Counted from the stretch's first letter, positions 53,851 to 63,637 are shown. The stretch is 64,000 bases of DNA from Lachnospira pectinoschiza (GCF_900103815.1 NZ_FNHZ01000001.1:186001-250000), one strand, 5' to 3'. Notes: generated by a model from the sequence alone, not told the origin. Translations and numbers: made by a program.

Positions 53851-53982
53851 GCATTTTCATAATAATTATTTATTGCTAAATTATTAGAATAAAAGTTATA
53901 ATAAAGATAACAAGTCCCGTAAACAATTTAGAAACATTTCTATGGTAATCTTAAGCAATGCTAAAGGAAAGGAAGTAGTGTT

Positions 53983-54654
53983 TTGATTAATATTTTGGTT
54001 TTAGAAGATGATGAAAATCTAAATAAGATTGTATGTTCATATTTGAGCAAAAGTGGATTTAAGGCGGTAGGCTGCTTAGATGCTGAGGAGGCCTTTGATA
54101 CCATGTATAACAACATGTTTGAACTAATTATTTCAGATATTATGATGCCGGGAATTGATGGCTTTGAATTTGCTAGAACTATTAGAAAGGTCAATAAGAC
54201 AATTCCTATTCTTTTCATGTCTGCAAGGGATGACTTACCTGCAAAGCAAAAGGGCTTCCAGCTTGGAATTGATGACTATATGGTGAAGCCAGTGGAGCTT
54301 GATGAGCTACTTTTAAGGGTTCGTGCCCTACTTAGAAGAGCCAATATTGAAATGGAGCGAAAGATAAATATTGGTCTGCTAACCCTTGATGCAGACGCCA
54401 TGATGGCAACTTATGACGGTATGGAGATTCAGACAACTACAAGGGAGTTCAATATAATTTTCAAGTTGTTATCCTACCCTAATAAGACATTTTCAAGAGC
54501 ACAGTTGATGGATGAGTTTTGGGGAATCGACTCGGACACTAGCCTTAGGGCAGTGGACGTCTATATTACGAAGCTTAGGGATAAATTCTCCCTTTGCGAT
54601 GGCTTTGAGATTAAGACCATAAGAGGTCTTGGTTACAAGGCCGTAATACTTTAA
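53983..54654 (+). CDS. OmpR family response regulator
   Basis: This 223-aa protein has a receiver domain (aspartate in FELIISDIMMPGIDG, about D53; lysine in YMVKPVELDEL) and a winged-helix effector (TTREFNIIFKLLSYP, LRAVDVYITKLRDK, IRGLGYKAV). It appears to start with TTG at 53983, 7 bp after GGAAG; no ATG or GTG fits the frame. A 33-bp gap leads to the kinase gene. Targets are probably the two membrane proteins downstream or the MMPL exporter. Confidence 0.93.
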   Translation: MINILVLEDDENLNKIVCSYLSKSGFKAVGCLDAEEAFDTMYNNMFELIISDIMMPGIDGFEFARTIRKVNKTIPILFMSARDDLPAKQKGFQLGIDDYMVKPVELDELLLRVRALLRRANIEMERKINIGLLTLDADAMMATYDGMEIQTTTREFNIIFKLLSYPNKTFSRAQLMDEFWGIDSDTSLRAVDVYITKLRDKFSLCDGFEIKTIRGLGYKAVIL

Positions 54655-54687
54655 ATGAATCTATCCCTAAAATCTACGAGGTGATTT

Positions 54688-55761
54688 ATGGAAAACAAAT
54701 ATTATAAGATGGTGAATGGCTATAAAGTCAGGAATAGCCACTTTCCTGTGGGAATTTTTATAATGACTTTTGTGGCCTTTCTTGTAATGGCTGCGTTGCA
54801 GTATGCAATTATAGTAATGATTGAAAATATGGACTGGAGCTGGTGGCTAGTAGTTATCTTTGTATTAGAATATTGGCTAGTTATTTCCCTAGGCTTTACG
54901 TTTTTTACAAGATGGCAGATAAATAGGTCCTATGAAGAGCCTTTAAAAGAAATTGCAAAGGCTACTAATGAAGTGGCAAACGGCGATTTTAGCGTCTACA
55001 TTCCAGTAATTCACACACCAGAGAAACTCGACTATTTAGACATAATGATTGCAGATTTTAATAAGATGGTTGAGGAGCTTGGAAGTATTGAGACTCTTAA
55101 GACAGACTTTTTTTCAAATGTATCTCATGAAATTAAAACCCCAATAGCAGTTATTCAAAATTCTAGTGAGCTTTTAAAAAAGACAGAGCTAACAGAGGAG
55201 CAGGAGGCTGAGCTTAATAACATCATTAGTGCCTCAAGAAAGCTATCTACATTAATAACTAATATTTTAAAGCTTAGTAAATTAGAGAAACAAGCAATAA
55301 AACCTGAGCTTGTAAACTATGATTTATCAAGACAGTTATGCGATAGTGTGATTTTATTTGAAGACCAGTGGGAAAGAAAAAATATCGATTTGGAGTTAGA
55401 TATTGAGGATAGTATTTTTGTAAATTCTGATCCAGAACTTATGGATTTGGTTTGGAATAATTTAATAAGTAATGCCATTAAGTTTTCAGAAAATAACGGC
55501 AAGATTAGTATTAAAGAGGAATCAAATGAGGATGAGATAGTGGTGTTAGTGTCTGATAGTGGCTGCGGCATGGATGATGAGACTAAGAAAAAAGTTTTTG
55601 AAAAGTTTTATCAAGGGGATAGTTCTCATAAAACAGAAGGTAATGGCCTTGGCCTTGCCTTAGTTTCAAGGATTTTGCAACTTTTAGACGGGGACATTAG
55701 CGTTAGTTCAAAGCTTGGAGAGGGTTCAACCTTTGTTGTAAGCCTTCCAAGAAAGAAATAG
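54688..55761 (+). CDS. Sensor histidine kinase
   Basis: This 357-aa kinase has two transmembrane helices (about residues 19-45 and 52-75) with a very short external loop, a HAMP-like linker, H147 in FSNVSHEIKTPIAV and an ATPase domain with N box (WNNLISNAIKFS), G1 (VSDSGCGMDDE) and G2 (GNGLGLALVSRI). It is a second compact kinase with almost no external sensor. It is followed 9 bp later by a small membrane protein, so sensing may involve that neighbour. Confidence 0.93.
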   Translation: MENKYYKMVNGYKVRNSHFPVGIFIMTFVAFLVMAALQYAIIVMIENMDWSWWLVVIFVLEYWLVISLGFTFFTRWQINRSYEEPLKEIAKATNEVANGDFSVYIPVIHTPEKLDYLDIMIADFNKMVEELGSIETLKTDFFSNVSHEIKTPIAVIQNSSELLKKTELTEEQEAELNNIISASRKLSTLITNILKLSKLEKQAIKPELVNYDLSRQLCDSVILFEDQWERKNIDLELDIEDSIFVNSDPELMDLVWNNLISNAIKFSENNGKISIKEESNEDEIVVLVSDSGCGMDDETKKKVFEKFYQGDSSHKTEGNGLGLALVSRILQLLDGDISVSSKLGEGSTFVVSLPRKK

Positions 55762-55770
55762 GAGGTAAAA

Positions 55771-56316
55771 ATGAGTTACATAACTATAACTCCTAGAGAA
55801 CCCAGAGAATATGACTACAAGGATGTATTAGTGGATAACAGTAGAGTTAGCCTATACATCTATGGTTTTGAGAATTTCGGCTGGGAAGTAGAGGAAAATC
55901 AAGTAAAAATCGTAGAGTCTAACAAAGCTGGAAAGACTTTGATACATTTTAAAAGAAGTAGGAAGATACTTAATAGGGCAGAACTTACCCGCTTGCAGAG
56001 AAATTTCGAGGACAATATGAAGCAGATTGCAAGTCTAGAAAATTCTAAAACAAATTTAGCTACAGGGCTATCTGTATCCATGGGAATTGTGGGGGTTCTA
56101 ATTATTGCAGGGGCTGTAATGATAGCAGTGGGAAGCCCAGAGCTACAGCTAGTTTCAGTGGTCTTAAGCATTCCGGGCTTTGTAATGGCAATTATGGCAA
56201 ACTTCACCTATGGAAAACTAGTCCAGTTAAAGGAGGCTAAGATAAGGCCCTTAGTGGATAAGAAAATGAATGAGATATATGAAATTTGCGACAAAGGCAG
56301 AAAGTTACTGCTATAA
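55771..56316 (+). CDS. Uncharacterised two-helix membrane protein
   Basis: This 181-aa protein has a soluble N-terminal part (residues 1-90, with a helical stretch LTRLQRNFEDNMKQIASLENS) and two transmembrane helices at about 105-145, then a cytoplasmic basic tail. I recognise no family. It has an AGGAGG site and lies directly between the kinase and the lipase-like gene with short gaps, so it is probably co-expressed with them and may be part of the signal input or output. Confidence 0.7.
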   Translation: MSYITITPREPREYDYKDVLVDNSRVSLYIYGFENFGWEVEENQVKIVESNKAGKTLIHFKRSRKILNRAELTRLQRNFEDNMKQIASLENSKTNLATGLSVSMGIVGVLIIAGAVMIAVGSPELQLVSVVLSIPGFVMAIMANFTYGKLVQLKEAKIRPLVDKKMNEIYEICDKGRKLLL

Positions 56317-56360
56317 GAAGTGTAAAGTAGGAAGTTACTCTTATAAGAAAGGTATTTATT

Positions 56361-57986
56361 ATGGATAATATTGAATCTTATTTAGCTTGGAGAGGGGATG
56401 TACCCATTGACTTTGCCCCCTTTAATGAGGTGGATAATGTGGTGTGCTGCGCAATTTCCTATTCGTATTTTAAGGGGATTGTGCCAGAAAAAAAGGGAGA
56501 GTCAATTTCAATAGCGGATGCTGTTAAATTATTTTTTGAAAAATATAACGAAGAAGATTTCATTAACAATAGCATAATTTCAGTTACTAAGGTGGAGCTT
56601 TTAAAATGGCTTGCTAAGTCTAATAGATACAAGGACATGAGGCTTAGTAACTACGTGGACATTATTGATGAGGACAAGCAGACTCAGTTTGCGGCTGTAC
56701 ATATAGAAATCAGTGATAGCCTAACTTATGTGGCATTTAGGGGAACTGATATGACTATAGTTGGCTGGCAAGAGGATTTTAAGATGGCCTCAGAAGTAGT
56801 CTATGCTCAAAAACTAGCGGCCAAGTATCTATCTGATACTTTGTTAGATTCCACAAGAAAATATATCATTGGCGGACATTCAAAGGGTGGTAATTTAGCT
56901 ATCTATGCCTCTTCTATGTGTGAGGCAACTGCCAAAGAGAGAATAGATAGAATTTATGATAATGATGGGCCGGGATTTTTGCCCGCCTATTTAGAATCAG
57001 AGGATTATAAATCAATTAAGGATAGGATTATTAGAATTGTGCCAGAGTACTGTGTAATAGGCATGTTACTAGCAACAGATGACAGTGTGGAAACTAAGAT
57101 CGTTGGCAGTAATGTAGATGGTATCTTGCAGCATGATATTATGACCTGGCAGGTGGTGGGTTGTTCTTTAAATAAAAAGCCAAGTCACTCTAAGAAGAGT
57201 CAGTTTCTTAATGATTCCGTTAGAGACTGGATTAAGGATGCAACCCTTGATCAAAGAAAGGCCTTTGCCAATGACTTTTTTGAAGCCTTGAAAGCCGGCG
57301 GCTCCAAGGATTTTTATGACTTACAAAAGTCGGGACCTGGAAATTTTGAAGACATTTTACTAAGTCTTTCAAATTCAGCCCCAAAGACTAAGCAGGCCTT
57401 TGCTAAGCTGGTGAAATCCCTTTATAAAAACAGCAAGGTCATGGAACCAAGGGAACTTATTAAGAATAAAAATGTATGGAAAAGCCTTATCTTAGTAGTG
57501 GTAGGTTTCTTTTTAATAGCCTCCCCTAGCCAAGCCCTTGAAAATATTGGAAAACTTATAATTCTTGTAATCATCGTATTTATGATTACAAGAATCTTTA
57601 AGTTAATGAAGAATAACAAGAATGTCATAGTTATAAAAAAGACCCGTTTTATTTTATTTTTAGTCCTTGAGGCATTATTCCTTTGCCTCTTTTTAAAACA
57701 GGAAATGCTAAATACCCTAATGAATTTGGTGATTGCAGCAATACTATTCTTAGAGGTTTATCAAAATGTACATAGGGTAATTTTTGATAGTCAAATAACT
57801 AAGGCAAGAAGAATATTTCTTTCAGTGGAGGCTGTGTTCTCATTTTTAATAGGCTCAGTAACACTGGTGTTAGCAAATGACATCAATAGCAATAGACTCA
57901 TAGTTTTAGGCACTTATCTTGTTATTTCAAATGTGATAAATCTTGTGGTGTATCTCTATAACAAGATGAAATATGATCTGGAATAG
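56361..57986 (+). CDS. Mbeg1-like (DUF2974) alpha/beta-hydrolase with C-terminal membrane helices
   Basis: The first 370 residues of this 541-aa protein are a DUF2974/Mbeg1-like lipase-type alpha/beta-hydrolase. The nucleophile elbow is GGHSKGGN with S174, an aspartate-containing IYDNDGPGF near residue 205 follows, and the domain starts with YLAWRGDVPIDFAPFNEVD. The C-terminal 160 residues contain about five hydrophobic helices, which is not part of the basic family. The product would be anchored with the hydrolase in the cytoplasm. Substrates are unknown. It closes the operon with the two-component pair. Confidence 0.85.
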   Translation: MDNIESYLAWRGDVPIDFAPFNEVDNVVCCAISYSYFKGIVPEKKGESISIADAVKLFFEKYNEEDFINNSIISVTKVELLKWLAKSNRYKDMRLSNYVDIIDEDKQTQFAAVHIEISDSLTYVAFRGTDMTIVGWQEDFKMASEVVYAQKLAAKYLSDTLLDSTRKYIIGGHSKGGNLAIYASSMCEATAKERIDRIYDNDGPGFLPAYLESEDYKSIKDRIIRIVPEYCVIGMLLATDDSVETKIVGSNVDGILQHDIMTWQVVGCSLNKKPSHSKKSQFLNDSVRDWIKDATLDQRKAFANDFFEALKAGGSKDFYDLQKSGPGNFEDILLSLSNSAPKTKQAFAKLVKSLYKNSKVMEPRELIKNKNVWKSLILVVVGFFLIASPSQALENIGKLIILVIIVFMITRIFKLMKNNKNVIVIKKTRFILFLVLEALFLCLFLKQEMLNTLMNLVIAAILFLEVYQNVHRVIFDSQITKARRIFLSVEAVFSFLIGSVTLVLANDINSNRLIVLGTYLVISNVINLVVYLYNKMKYDLE

Positions 57987-57987
57987 T

Positions 57988-58113
57988 CAAGACTCGCTCG
58001 CGAGTCTTGCGCGCCGGATTCGGGTCTGCTACTGCAGACTAATTCCTGTCCGAATCCGTGCGCATCCTCGCGGAGCGTTTAACTCAGTCGGAGCTTGTAC
58101 CCCGACTGAGTTA
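57988..58113 (+). repeat. Dispersed hairpin repeat B, long copy
   Basis: Three hairpins in a row: CAAGACTCGC/GCGAGTCTTG with a 2-nt loop; GGATTCGG/CCGAATCC enclosing GTCTGC/GCAGAC; and TTAACTCAGTCGG/CCGACTGAGTTAA. The outer two parts recur, reversed and without the middle, at 910-964. GC content is high for this DNA. There is no open frame. It follows a gene stop by a few bases. Confidence 0.85.
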
Positions 58114-58221
58114 ATTTTAGGATTAACATTTTAGAAACAATAATCAAATATTAGTTAAACAATTCTTTCCTACAATAAGCAAGTCAAAAGGACAGACCTA
58201 GCGAATTGAAAGGAGATAAAG

Positions 58222-60360
58222 ATGAATTGGATTTCTGATAAGGTCATTAAATGGAGAAAACAAATAATTATAATCACTGTGTTACTTGCAGTTGTAATGG
58301 GAATATGCGCAACCTTTGTTAAGATAAATTACAACATGTCAGATTATTTGCCAGAGGATGCAAATTCTACAAAGGCAATTACAGTGATGTCTGAAAACTT
58401 CAATGAGAGCATGTCTAATGCAAATGTAATGCTCTCCAATGTAACACTTGATGAGGCACTAGATTATAAGACTAGAATTAGTGAGATTAACCATGTAGAA
58501 AATGTAGGTTGGATCGATGATAACATGGATATTGAGCAGTTAAAGTACCTCTACAATGAGGATGGTAGTTTAAACGAAAGCTTAATTGATCCTACAAGTG
58601 CAGAAACTATTAAGAGTTTCTATAAAGATGGAAATGCACTATTTCAGATAACAATTGAAACAGGTTATGAGCAGGCAGCAGTTAATGATATTTATGATTT
58701 AATTGGTAAGGACAATGCCATGATTGGCTCTGCTGTTGAGCAGGCCTCTTCACAAAATCTTGCTATTAGCCAGTCTATTAAGGCTATTGCATTACTTGGA
58801 CCACTTATTATTCTTGTATTAATTTTATCTACTGAGAGCTTTATTGAGCCTCTACTTTATTTAACAACAATTGGTGTTGCAACAGGTATTAACTTAGGTC
58901 TTTGCTTAATTCGTGGCGAGATTTCTTACGTTACCTTAGCCGTTGCACCAATCTTACAGTTAGCAGTTTCCCTTGACTATGCAGTATTCCTATCCCATAG
59001 TTTTGGAAAATACAGACATACAGAATCTTCAGTAACTAACGCCATGAAGTTAGCTATGAAGGATTCACTAAAGGCAATTTCAGCAAGTTGTTTAACAACA
59101 CTTTTTGGTTTTGCAGCCCTACTATTTATGAATTTTAAAATTGGTCCTGATATGGGAATCAGCCTAGTATCTGGTGTAGTTTTAAGCTTCGTGGCAACAA
59201 TGATTTTCTTACCAGCTCTAATTTTAGTAACTTATAAATTAAATGATAAGTGTAAGCATAGACCTTTCCTTCCTAAGTTTAATAAGCTAGGCTCTGGCCT
59301 TGTAAAATCTAGATTTGTATTACTTGCACTTATTGGCATTATGTTAATACCAAGCTTTAATTTACAGTCAGAGAACACATTTATCTACGGATCAGGAGAG
59401 CCAGCTAAGGAAAGTAGACTTGCAGTGGATAGCCAGAAAATAGAGGATGTATTTGGCAAATCTAATATGGTAGCTATTCTTGTTCCAAGAGGAAATGAAG
59501 AAGCAGAATCTAAACTAGCAGAGGAATTTGAGAATCTAGCTTATGTAGAATCTGTTATGTCTTATGCCAATGTAATTGGTTTTGATGTTCCAATGGAATA
59601 TTTACCTGAAGCTACTGCAGATAAATTCTATTCAGAGGACTATGCAAGAATTATTCTTAGCACAAGTCTAGAAACTGAAAGTGAAGAAAGTTTTAGTGCT
59701 GTCAAGCAGATAAAGGGTATGGTGGCACAGTATTACAGCGAAGATGAGACTTACATGTGTGGTAACTCAGTTAACTTATACGATATGAAGGAGTGTATTG
59801 AGGCAGATAATAAGAGAGTTTCCCTTATTACATTAATTGCCATTGCACTTATCCTAATTGTAGAATTTAAGTCTTTGATTATTCCATTAATCCTTGTATT
59901 AGTGGTAAAGGGTTCTATCTGGATCACCCTTGCAATGTCAGCAGTAACAGGTGAGGCAATCTGTTACATTGGTTACTTGGTAGTAAGCACTGTTATGATG
60001 GGCGCAACTATTGATTACTCCATCCTAATTAGTGATGAATATATTAAAAATAGAAAGAGTTTGTTGCCTTTAGAGGCGATGAAAAAGACCTTAGGAAGTT
60101 CAATTAAGTCCATACTTGTATCGGCTTCAACCCTTGCAATTGCTGGATTTAGTTTAGGTCTTTCCTCATCAGAAAGTATTGTAAGATTACTTGGCCTTAT
60201 GCTAGGTAAGGGCGCAGTTGTAGCATTTGTCTTATCAATAACACTTCTCCCGGCAATATTAGTTATATGTGATAAGCTGATTCCATATCTCTCTCTTAAC
60301 ATGGAATTTTGCGATAAAAAGAATAAGCTTAAGCCTGTTAATGAAGAAAAGGCAGCTTAG
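58222..60360 (+). CDS. RND superfamily (MMPL type) membrane exporter
   Basis: This 712-aa protein has the two-fold MMPL layout. A first helix (about 15-35) precedes an external domain, five helices follow at about 185-340, and a second copy runs 365-700. The membrane motif LDYAVFLSHSFGKYRH in the first half and ATIDYSILISDEYIKN in the second carry the aspartates of the proton relay. Firmicute members move lipids, peptides or drugs. An AAAGGAGA site precedes the ATG. It is a single gene between repeat B and a terminator. Confidence 0.92.
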   Translation: MNWISDKVIKWRKQIIIITVLLAVVMGICATFVKINYNMSDYLPEDANSTKAITVMSENFNESMSNANVMLSNVTLDEALDYKTRISEINHVENVGWIDDNMDIEQLKYLYNEDGSLNESLIDPTSAETIKSFYKDGNALFQITIETGYEQAAVNDIYDLIGKDNAMIGSAVEQASSQNLAISQSIKAIALLGPLIILVLILSTESFIEPLLYLTTIGVATGINLGLCLIRGEISYVTLAVAPILQLAVSLDYAVFLSHSFGKYRHTESSVTNAMKLAMKDSLKAISASCLTTLFGFAALLFMNFKIGPDMGISLVSGVVLSFVATMIFLPALILVTYKLNDKCKHRPFLPKFNKLGSGLVKSRFVLLALIGIMLIPSFNLQSENTFIYGSGEPAKESRLAVDSQKIEDVFGKSNMVAILVPRGNEEAESKLAEEFENLAYVESVMSYANVIGFDVPMEYLPEATADKFYSEDYARIILSTSLETESEESFSAVKQIKGMVAQYYSEDETYMCGNSVNLYDMKECIEADNKRVSLITLIAIALILIVEFKSLIIPLILVLVVKGSIWITLAMSAVTGEAICYIGYLVVSTVMMGATIDYSILISDEYIKNRKSLLPLEAMKKTLGSSIKSILVSASTLAIAGFSLGLSSSESIVRLLGLMLGKGAVVAFVLSITLLPAILVICDKLIPYLSLNMEFCDKKNKLKPVNEEKAA

Positions 60361-60398
60361 GCGCATACAGCTTATGAAACCCTAGAAGCAGATGGAAA

Positions 60399-60446
60399 AA
60401 CTTCTTAAAGATTAGAGTGGATGCTAATCTTTAGGGAGTTTTTTCT
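60399..60446 (+). terminator. Terminator after the MMPL gene
   Basis: AACTTCTTAAAGATTAG and CTAATCTTTAGGGAGTT pair over 17 positions with two G-U type differences, followed by T. Confidence 0.88.
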
Positions 60447-60460
60447 ATTTTTAACTTGAT

Positions 60461-60480
60461 ATTGATAAATTATTATCAAT
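60461..60480 (+). promoter_or_regulatory. Perfect palindrome upstream of the flavin reductase gene
   Basis: ATTGATAA and TTATCAAT are separated by 4 bp. The sequence resembles a Fur/PerR-type box and also fits a LysR-type dyad. It lies about 150 bp before the start codon at 60632. Confidence 0.55.
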
Positions 60481-60631
60481 AATTCGTTTAGCTTAATCAA
60501 CTCTTAGTTTATGGATTACAACAATTTGTTGGTATAAAATAATTATAGAGAATGATAAATATTTAACAAAGAGATACATTTTCTAAATTTATAAATCAAA
60601 AGTATTAAGGTATTAAATTAGGAGGTTTTAG

Positions 60632-62626
60632 ATGAAGTATCAAGAACTTTTTACACCAATTAAAATTGGTAAGCTTGAAATCAAAAACCGTTACGCAATG
60701 GCGCCTATGGGACCACTTGGTCTTGGTGATTGCGAAGGCGGATGGAATGACAGAGGTATCGATTATTACACAAGACGTGCTAAGGGTGGCATTGGTTTAA
60801 TTATTACTGGTGTTACATTTTCAGATACAGAGGTTGAAAAGCCATCATTCCCTAACACACCAAACTCAACATATAACCCAGTTCAGTTTGTAAGAACTAG
60901 CCGAGAGATGACTGAAAGAGTACATGCTTATGGCTCTAAGATTTTCTTACAGATGTCAGGTGGTTTTGGTAGAGTTACAATTCCTACAAACTTAGGTGAA
61001 TTCCCACCAGTTTCTGCATCAGCAGTACCTCATAGATGGCTTGATAAGACATGTCGTCCCCTTGAAAAAGAAGAAATTAGAGGTATTGTAGAAAGCTTTG
61101 GTAAGGGTGCATACAACGCTAAGAGAGCAGGCTTTGATGGTATAGAAATTCATGCTGTTCACGAAGGTTATTTAATTGATCAGTTCGCTATTTCCTTCTT
61201 TAACCATAGAGAGGATGAATACGGCGGATCCCTTGAAAATAGATTAAGATTTGCTAAGGAAATCAGAGAAGAAATCGCTAAGACTTGTGGATGGGACTTC
61301 CCAGTTGCAATGCGTTTCTCCCTTAAGTCAATGATTAAGGATTTCAGAGAAGGTGCTCTTCCTGGAGAAGAATTTGAAGAAAAAGGACGTGACATTGAAG
61401 AAGGTATTGAAGCAGCTAAGCTTCTTGAGAAGTTTGGTTACGATGCCCTTGATGTAGATGCTGGAACATACGATGCTTGGTGGTGGAATCACCCACCTAT
61501 GTATATGGAAAAGGCTCCATATAAGGAATTTGCTAGAATTACTAAGGAAAACGTAAATATCCCTGTAATTATGGCTGGTCGTGTGGACAATCCAGATACA
61601 GCTACAGAGTGCATAAAGACTGATATTTGCGATATGATTTCCCTTGGTCGTCCAACTCTTGCTGATCCTGATATTGTAAACAAGATTAGAAGAGATAACT
61701 TTAGTCAGGTTCGTCCATGTATTAGCTGTCAGGAAGGTTGTATGGGTAGAATTCAGACTTACTCATTACTTAACTGTGCAGTTAACCCACAGGCAGGTAA
61801 GGAAAGACTTAATAAGTTAAATCCAATCGTTAAGAAGAAAAAGATCTTAGTTATTGGTGGTGGTGTTGCCGGTTGTGAGGCTGCTAGAGTCCTTGCAGAA
61901 CGTGGACATGAGCCAGTATTATTTGAGGCAAATGATAGACTTGGTGGTAACTTAATTCCTGGTGGTGCTCCATCCTTTAAGGAAGATGATATCGCCCTTG
62001 CTAAATGGTATGAAGATGAATTAGCACGTTTAGGCGTTGAAGTTCATCTTAATACTAAGGCAACTGAGAAAGAAATCCTTGATAGCCAGTACAAGGCAGT
62101 AATCTTTGCTACAGGTTCAAGACCTAAGATGTTCTCTTTAGGAGATGATGAAAAGGTTTACTCAGCAGAAGAAGTATTACTTGGTAAGAAGGACGCAGGC
62201 GATAATGTTGCAGTTGTTGGTGGCGGACTTGTTGGTTGTGAATTAGCCCTTGACCTTGCTATGAAGGGTAAGAAGGTAACAATCGTTGAAGCCCTTGATA
62301 AACTTATGGCTGTTAACGGACCTCTATGTTCAGCTAATAAGGAAATGCTTGAAAGATTAATTCCATTCAACGGAGTTGATGTTGTAACATCTGCTAGAGT
62401 TACAGGCTTTAAGGATGGCAAGCTTAGCGCTACAGTTGGTGAGGAAACTAAGGAACTTAAGGCAGATAGCGTAGTTCTTTGTGTAGGTTACTCAAGCGAG
62501 AATTCACTTTACGAAAAGTACAAGAATGAATTAGATGAGACATATTTACTTGGTGATGCTAAAAATGTATCAAATATCATGTATGGTATTTGGGACGCCT
62601 TTGAGGTTGCAAACCACATCGACTAA
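60632..62626 (+). CDS. Old-Yellow-Enzyme/2,4-dienoyl-CoA reductase family flavin oxidoreductase
   Basis: This 664-aa enzyme has an N-terminal FMN TIM barrel (FTPIKIGKLEIKNRYAMAPMG; active-site region GIEIHAVHEGYLIDQF), a 4Fe-4S site at C363, C366, C370 and C382 (CISCQEGCMG then NCAVNP), and a C-terminal FAD/NAD(P) domain (LVIGGGVAGCEAARVLAERG near 408; AVVGGGLVGCELALDL near 527). This is the layout of 2,4-dienoyl-CoA reductase, BaiCD/BaiH and related gut enoate reductases. The HxxH-like motif AVHEGY keeps one histidine. The natural substrate is unknown. A TTAGGAGG site precedes the ATG, and a LysR regulator follows. Confidence 0.93.
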   Translation: MKYQELFTPIKIGKLEIKNRYAMAPMGPLGLGDCEGGWNDRGIDYYTRRAKGGIGLIITGVTFSDTEVEKPSFPNTPNSTYNPVQFVRTSREMTERVHAYGSKIFLQMSGGFGRVTIPTNLGEFPPVSASAVPHRWLDKTCRPLEKEEIRGIVESFGKGAYNAKRAGFDGIEIHAVHEGYLIDQFAISFFNHREDEYGGSLENRLRFAKEIREEIAKTCGWDFPVAMRFSLKSMIKDFREGALPGEEFEEKGRDIEEGIEAAKLLEKFGYDALDVDAGTYDAWWWNHPPMYMEKAPYKEFARITKENVNIPVIMAGRVDNPDTATECIKTDICDMISLGRPTLADPDIVNKIRRDNFSQVRPCISCQEGCMGRIQTYSLLNCAVNPQAGKERLNKLNPIVKKKKILVIGGGVAGCEAARVLAERGHEPVLFEANDRLGGNLIPGGAPSFKEDDIALAKWYEDELARLGVEVHLNTKATEKEILDSQYKAVIFATGSRPKMFSLGDDEKVYSAEEVLLGKKDAGDNVAVVGGGLVGCELALDLAMKGKKVTIVEALDKLMAVNGPLCSANKEMLERLIPFNGVDVVTSARVTGFKDGKLSATVGEETKELKADSVVLCVGYSSENSLYEKYKNELDETYLLGDAKNVSNIMYGIWDAFEVANHID

Positions 62627-62684
62627 TTCACTGATATTATAAATAAGAGATATATAAGTCTCGCACTTTGAGACTTGTAAAAAT

Positions 62685-62727
62685 AGACTCTACAATGTGT
62701 TAATGCATGTTGTAGAGTCTTTCGTTT
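62685..62727 (+). terminator. Terminator after the flavin reductase gene
   Basis: AGACTCTACAA and TTGTAGAGTCT form a perfect 11-bp stem followed by TTTCG. A second smaller hairpin (AAGTCTC/GAGACTT) lies just upstream at 62656-62676. Confidence 0.85.
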
Positions 62728-62744
62728 TATATTAAAATTAAGTT

Positions 62745-63599
62745 ATGAATACAAGAAATTTTAAATGCTTTCAAGCAGTTTATGAAGAAAAAAGTTTACA
62801 ACAAGCAGCAAGCAGATTATTTATATCTCCACAAGGTCTTAGTAAGATTATAAAGAATCTAGAAGAAGAGTGTGGTTCTTTACTTTTTACAAGAACAAAG
62901 GAGGGGTTAATAGCTACCGAGACAGGTAAAATTTTCTATGAGAAATCTAAGATTTTAACTAGAGAATTAAATGATATGTTTGCCACAATTGAATCTATGT
63001 CAGAGAAGGAAAAGCGCTTTAAGATAGGCTTTGCGGCAGGTACAGTAAGAGCGGTGAATATTCAAGAAATCAATAATTTCATGAAGGACAACCCAGAAAT
63101 TCTAGCCTTTTGGCATGAGTATGAGAATAAGAAGATTTTAAAGCAAGTGCTAAACGACGAGATATCACTAGGCCTAGTAATTGGCGCTGTTAAGGAAAAT
63201 GTATTAGAGTCCATCCTAGTTAAATCCTACCCAGTAGTTGCCTACGTCTATGAAGGTCACAAATTCTGGAATAGGAAGTCTATAAATATAGAAGATTTAA
63301 AGGATGAGTCCTTAATTAGCATGAATGAGAATTATCATATTTATAATGACTTAATTGATGCTTGTAATTTAAAGGGCTTTAACCCTAAGATTTCGGCAAA
63401 GCTTGGAGAAGGGGAATCCATTTTCAGACTAGTAGCTAATAAGATAGGCATTGGTATTTCCCCAAAGTTTTTAGATGACAAGGGAGAAATTAAGGCTATA
63501 AAGATTAATGAGGCTCCTAAATGGGATATATATGCTTGTTATAGAGAGGACTCAGCAGATAAGGAATTAGCTAAACGTTTCCTTGATGCCATAGTTTAG
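62745..63599 (+). CDS. LysR family transcriptional regulator
   Basis: This 284-aa protein is a LysR-type regulator. The HTH is at residues 1-60 (FQAVYEEKSLQQAASRLFISPQGLSKIIKNLEEECG, then LFTRTKEGLIATETG). The rest is a substrate-binding-like effector domain (KIGFAAGTVRAV and onward), slightly short for the family (about 290-300 aa). Lying directly after the Old-Yellow-Enzyme gene on the same strand, it may control that gene in response to its substrate. No Shine-Dalgarno sequence is visible before the ATG at 62745, so translation may be leaderless or weak. Confidence 0.92.
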   Translation: MNTRNFKCFQAVYEEKSLQQAASRLFISPQGLSKIIKNLEEECGSLLFTRTKEGLIATETGKIFYEKSKILTRELNDMFATIESMSEKEKRFKIGFAAGTVRAVNIQEINNFMKDNPEILAFWHEYENKKILKQVLNDEISLGLVIGAVKENVLESILVKSYPVVAYVYEGHKFWNRKSINIEDLKDESLISMNENYHIYNDLIDACNLKGFNPKISAKLGEGESIFRLVANKIGIGISPKFLDDKGEIKAIKINEAPKWDIYACYREDSADKELAKRFLDAIV

Positions 63600-63637
63600 A
63601 AAGAGTAACTAATAATAAAGTCAAAAGGGAGAAATTA

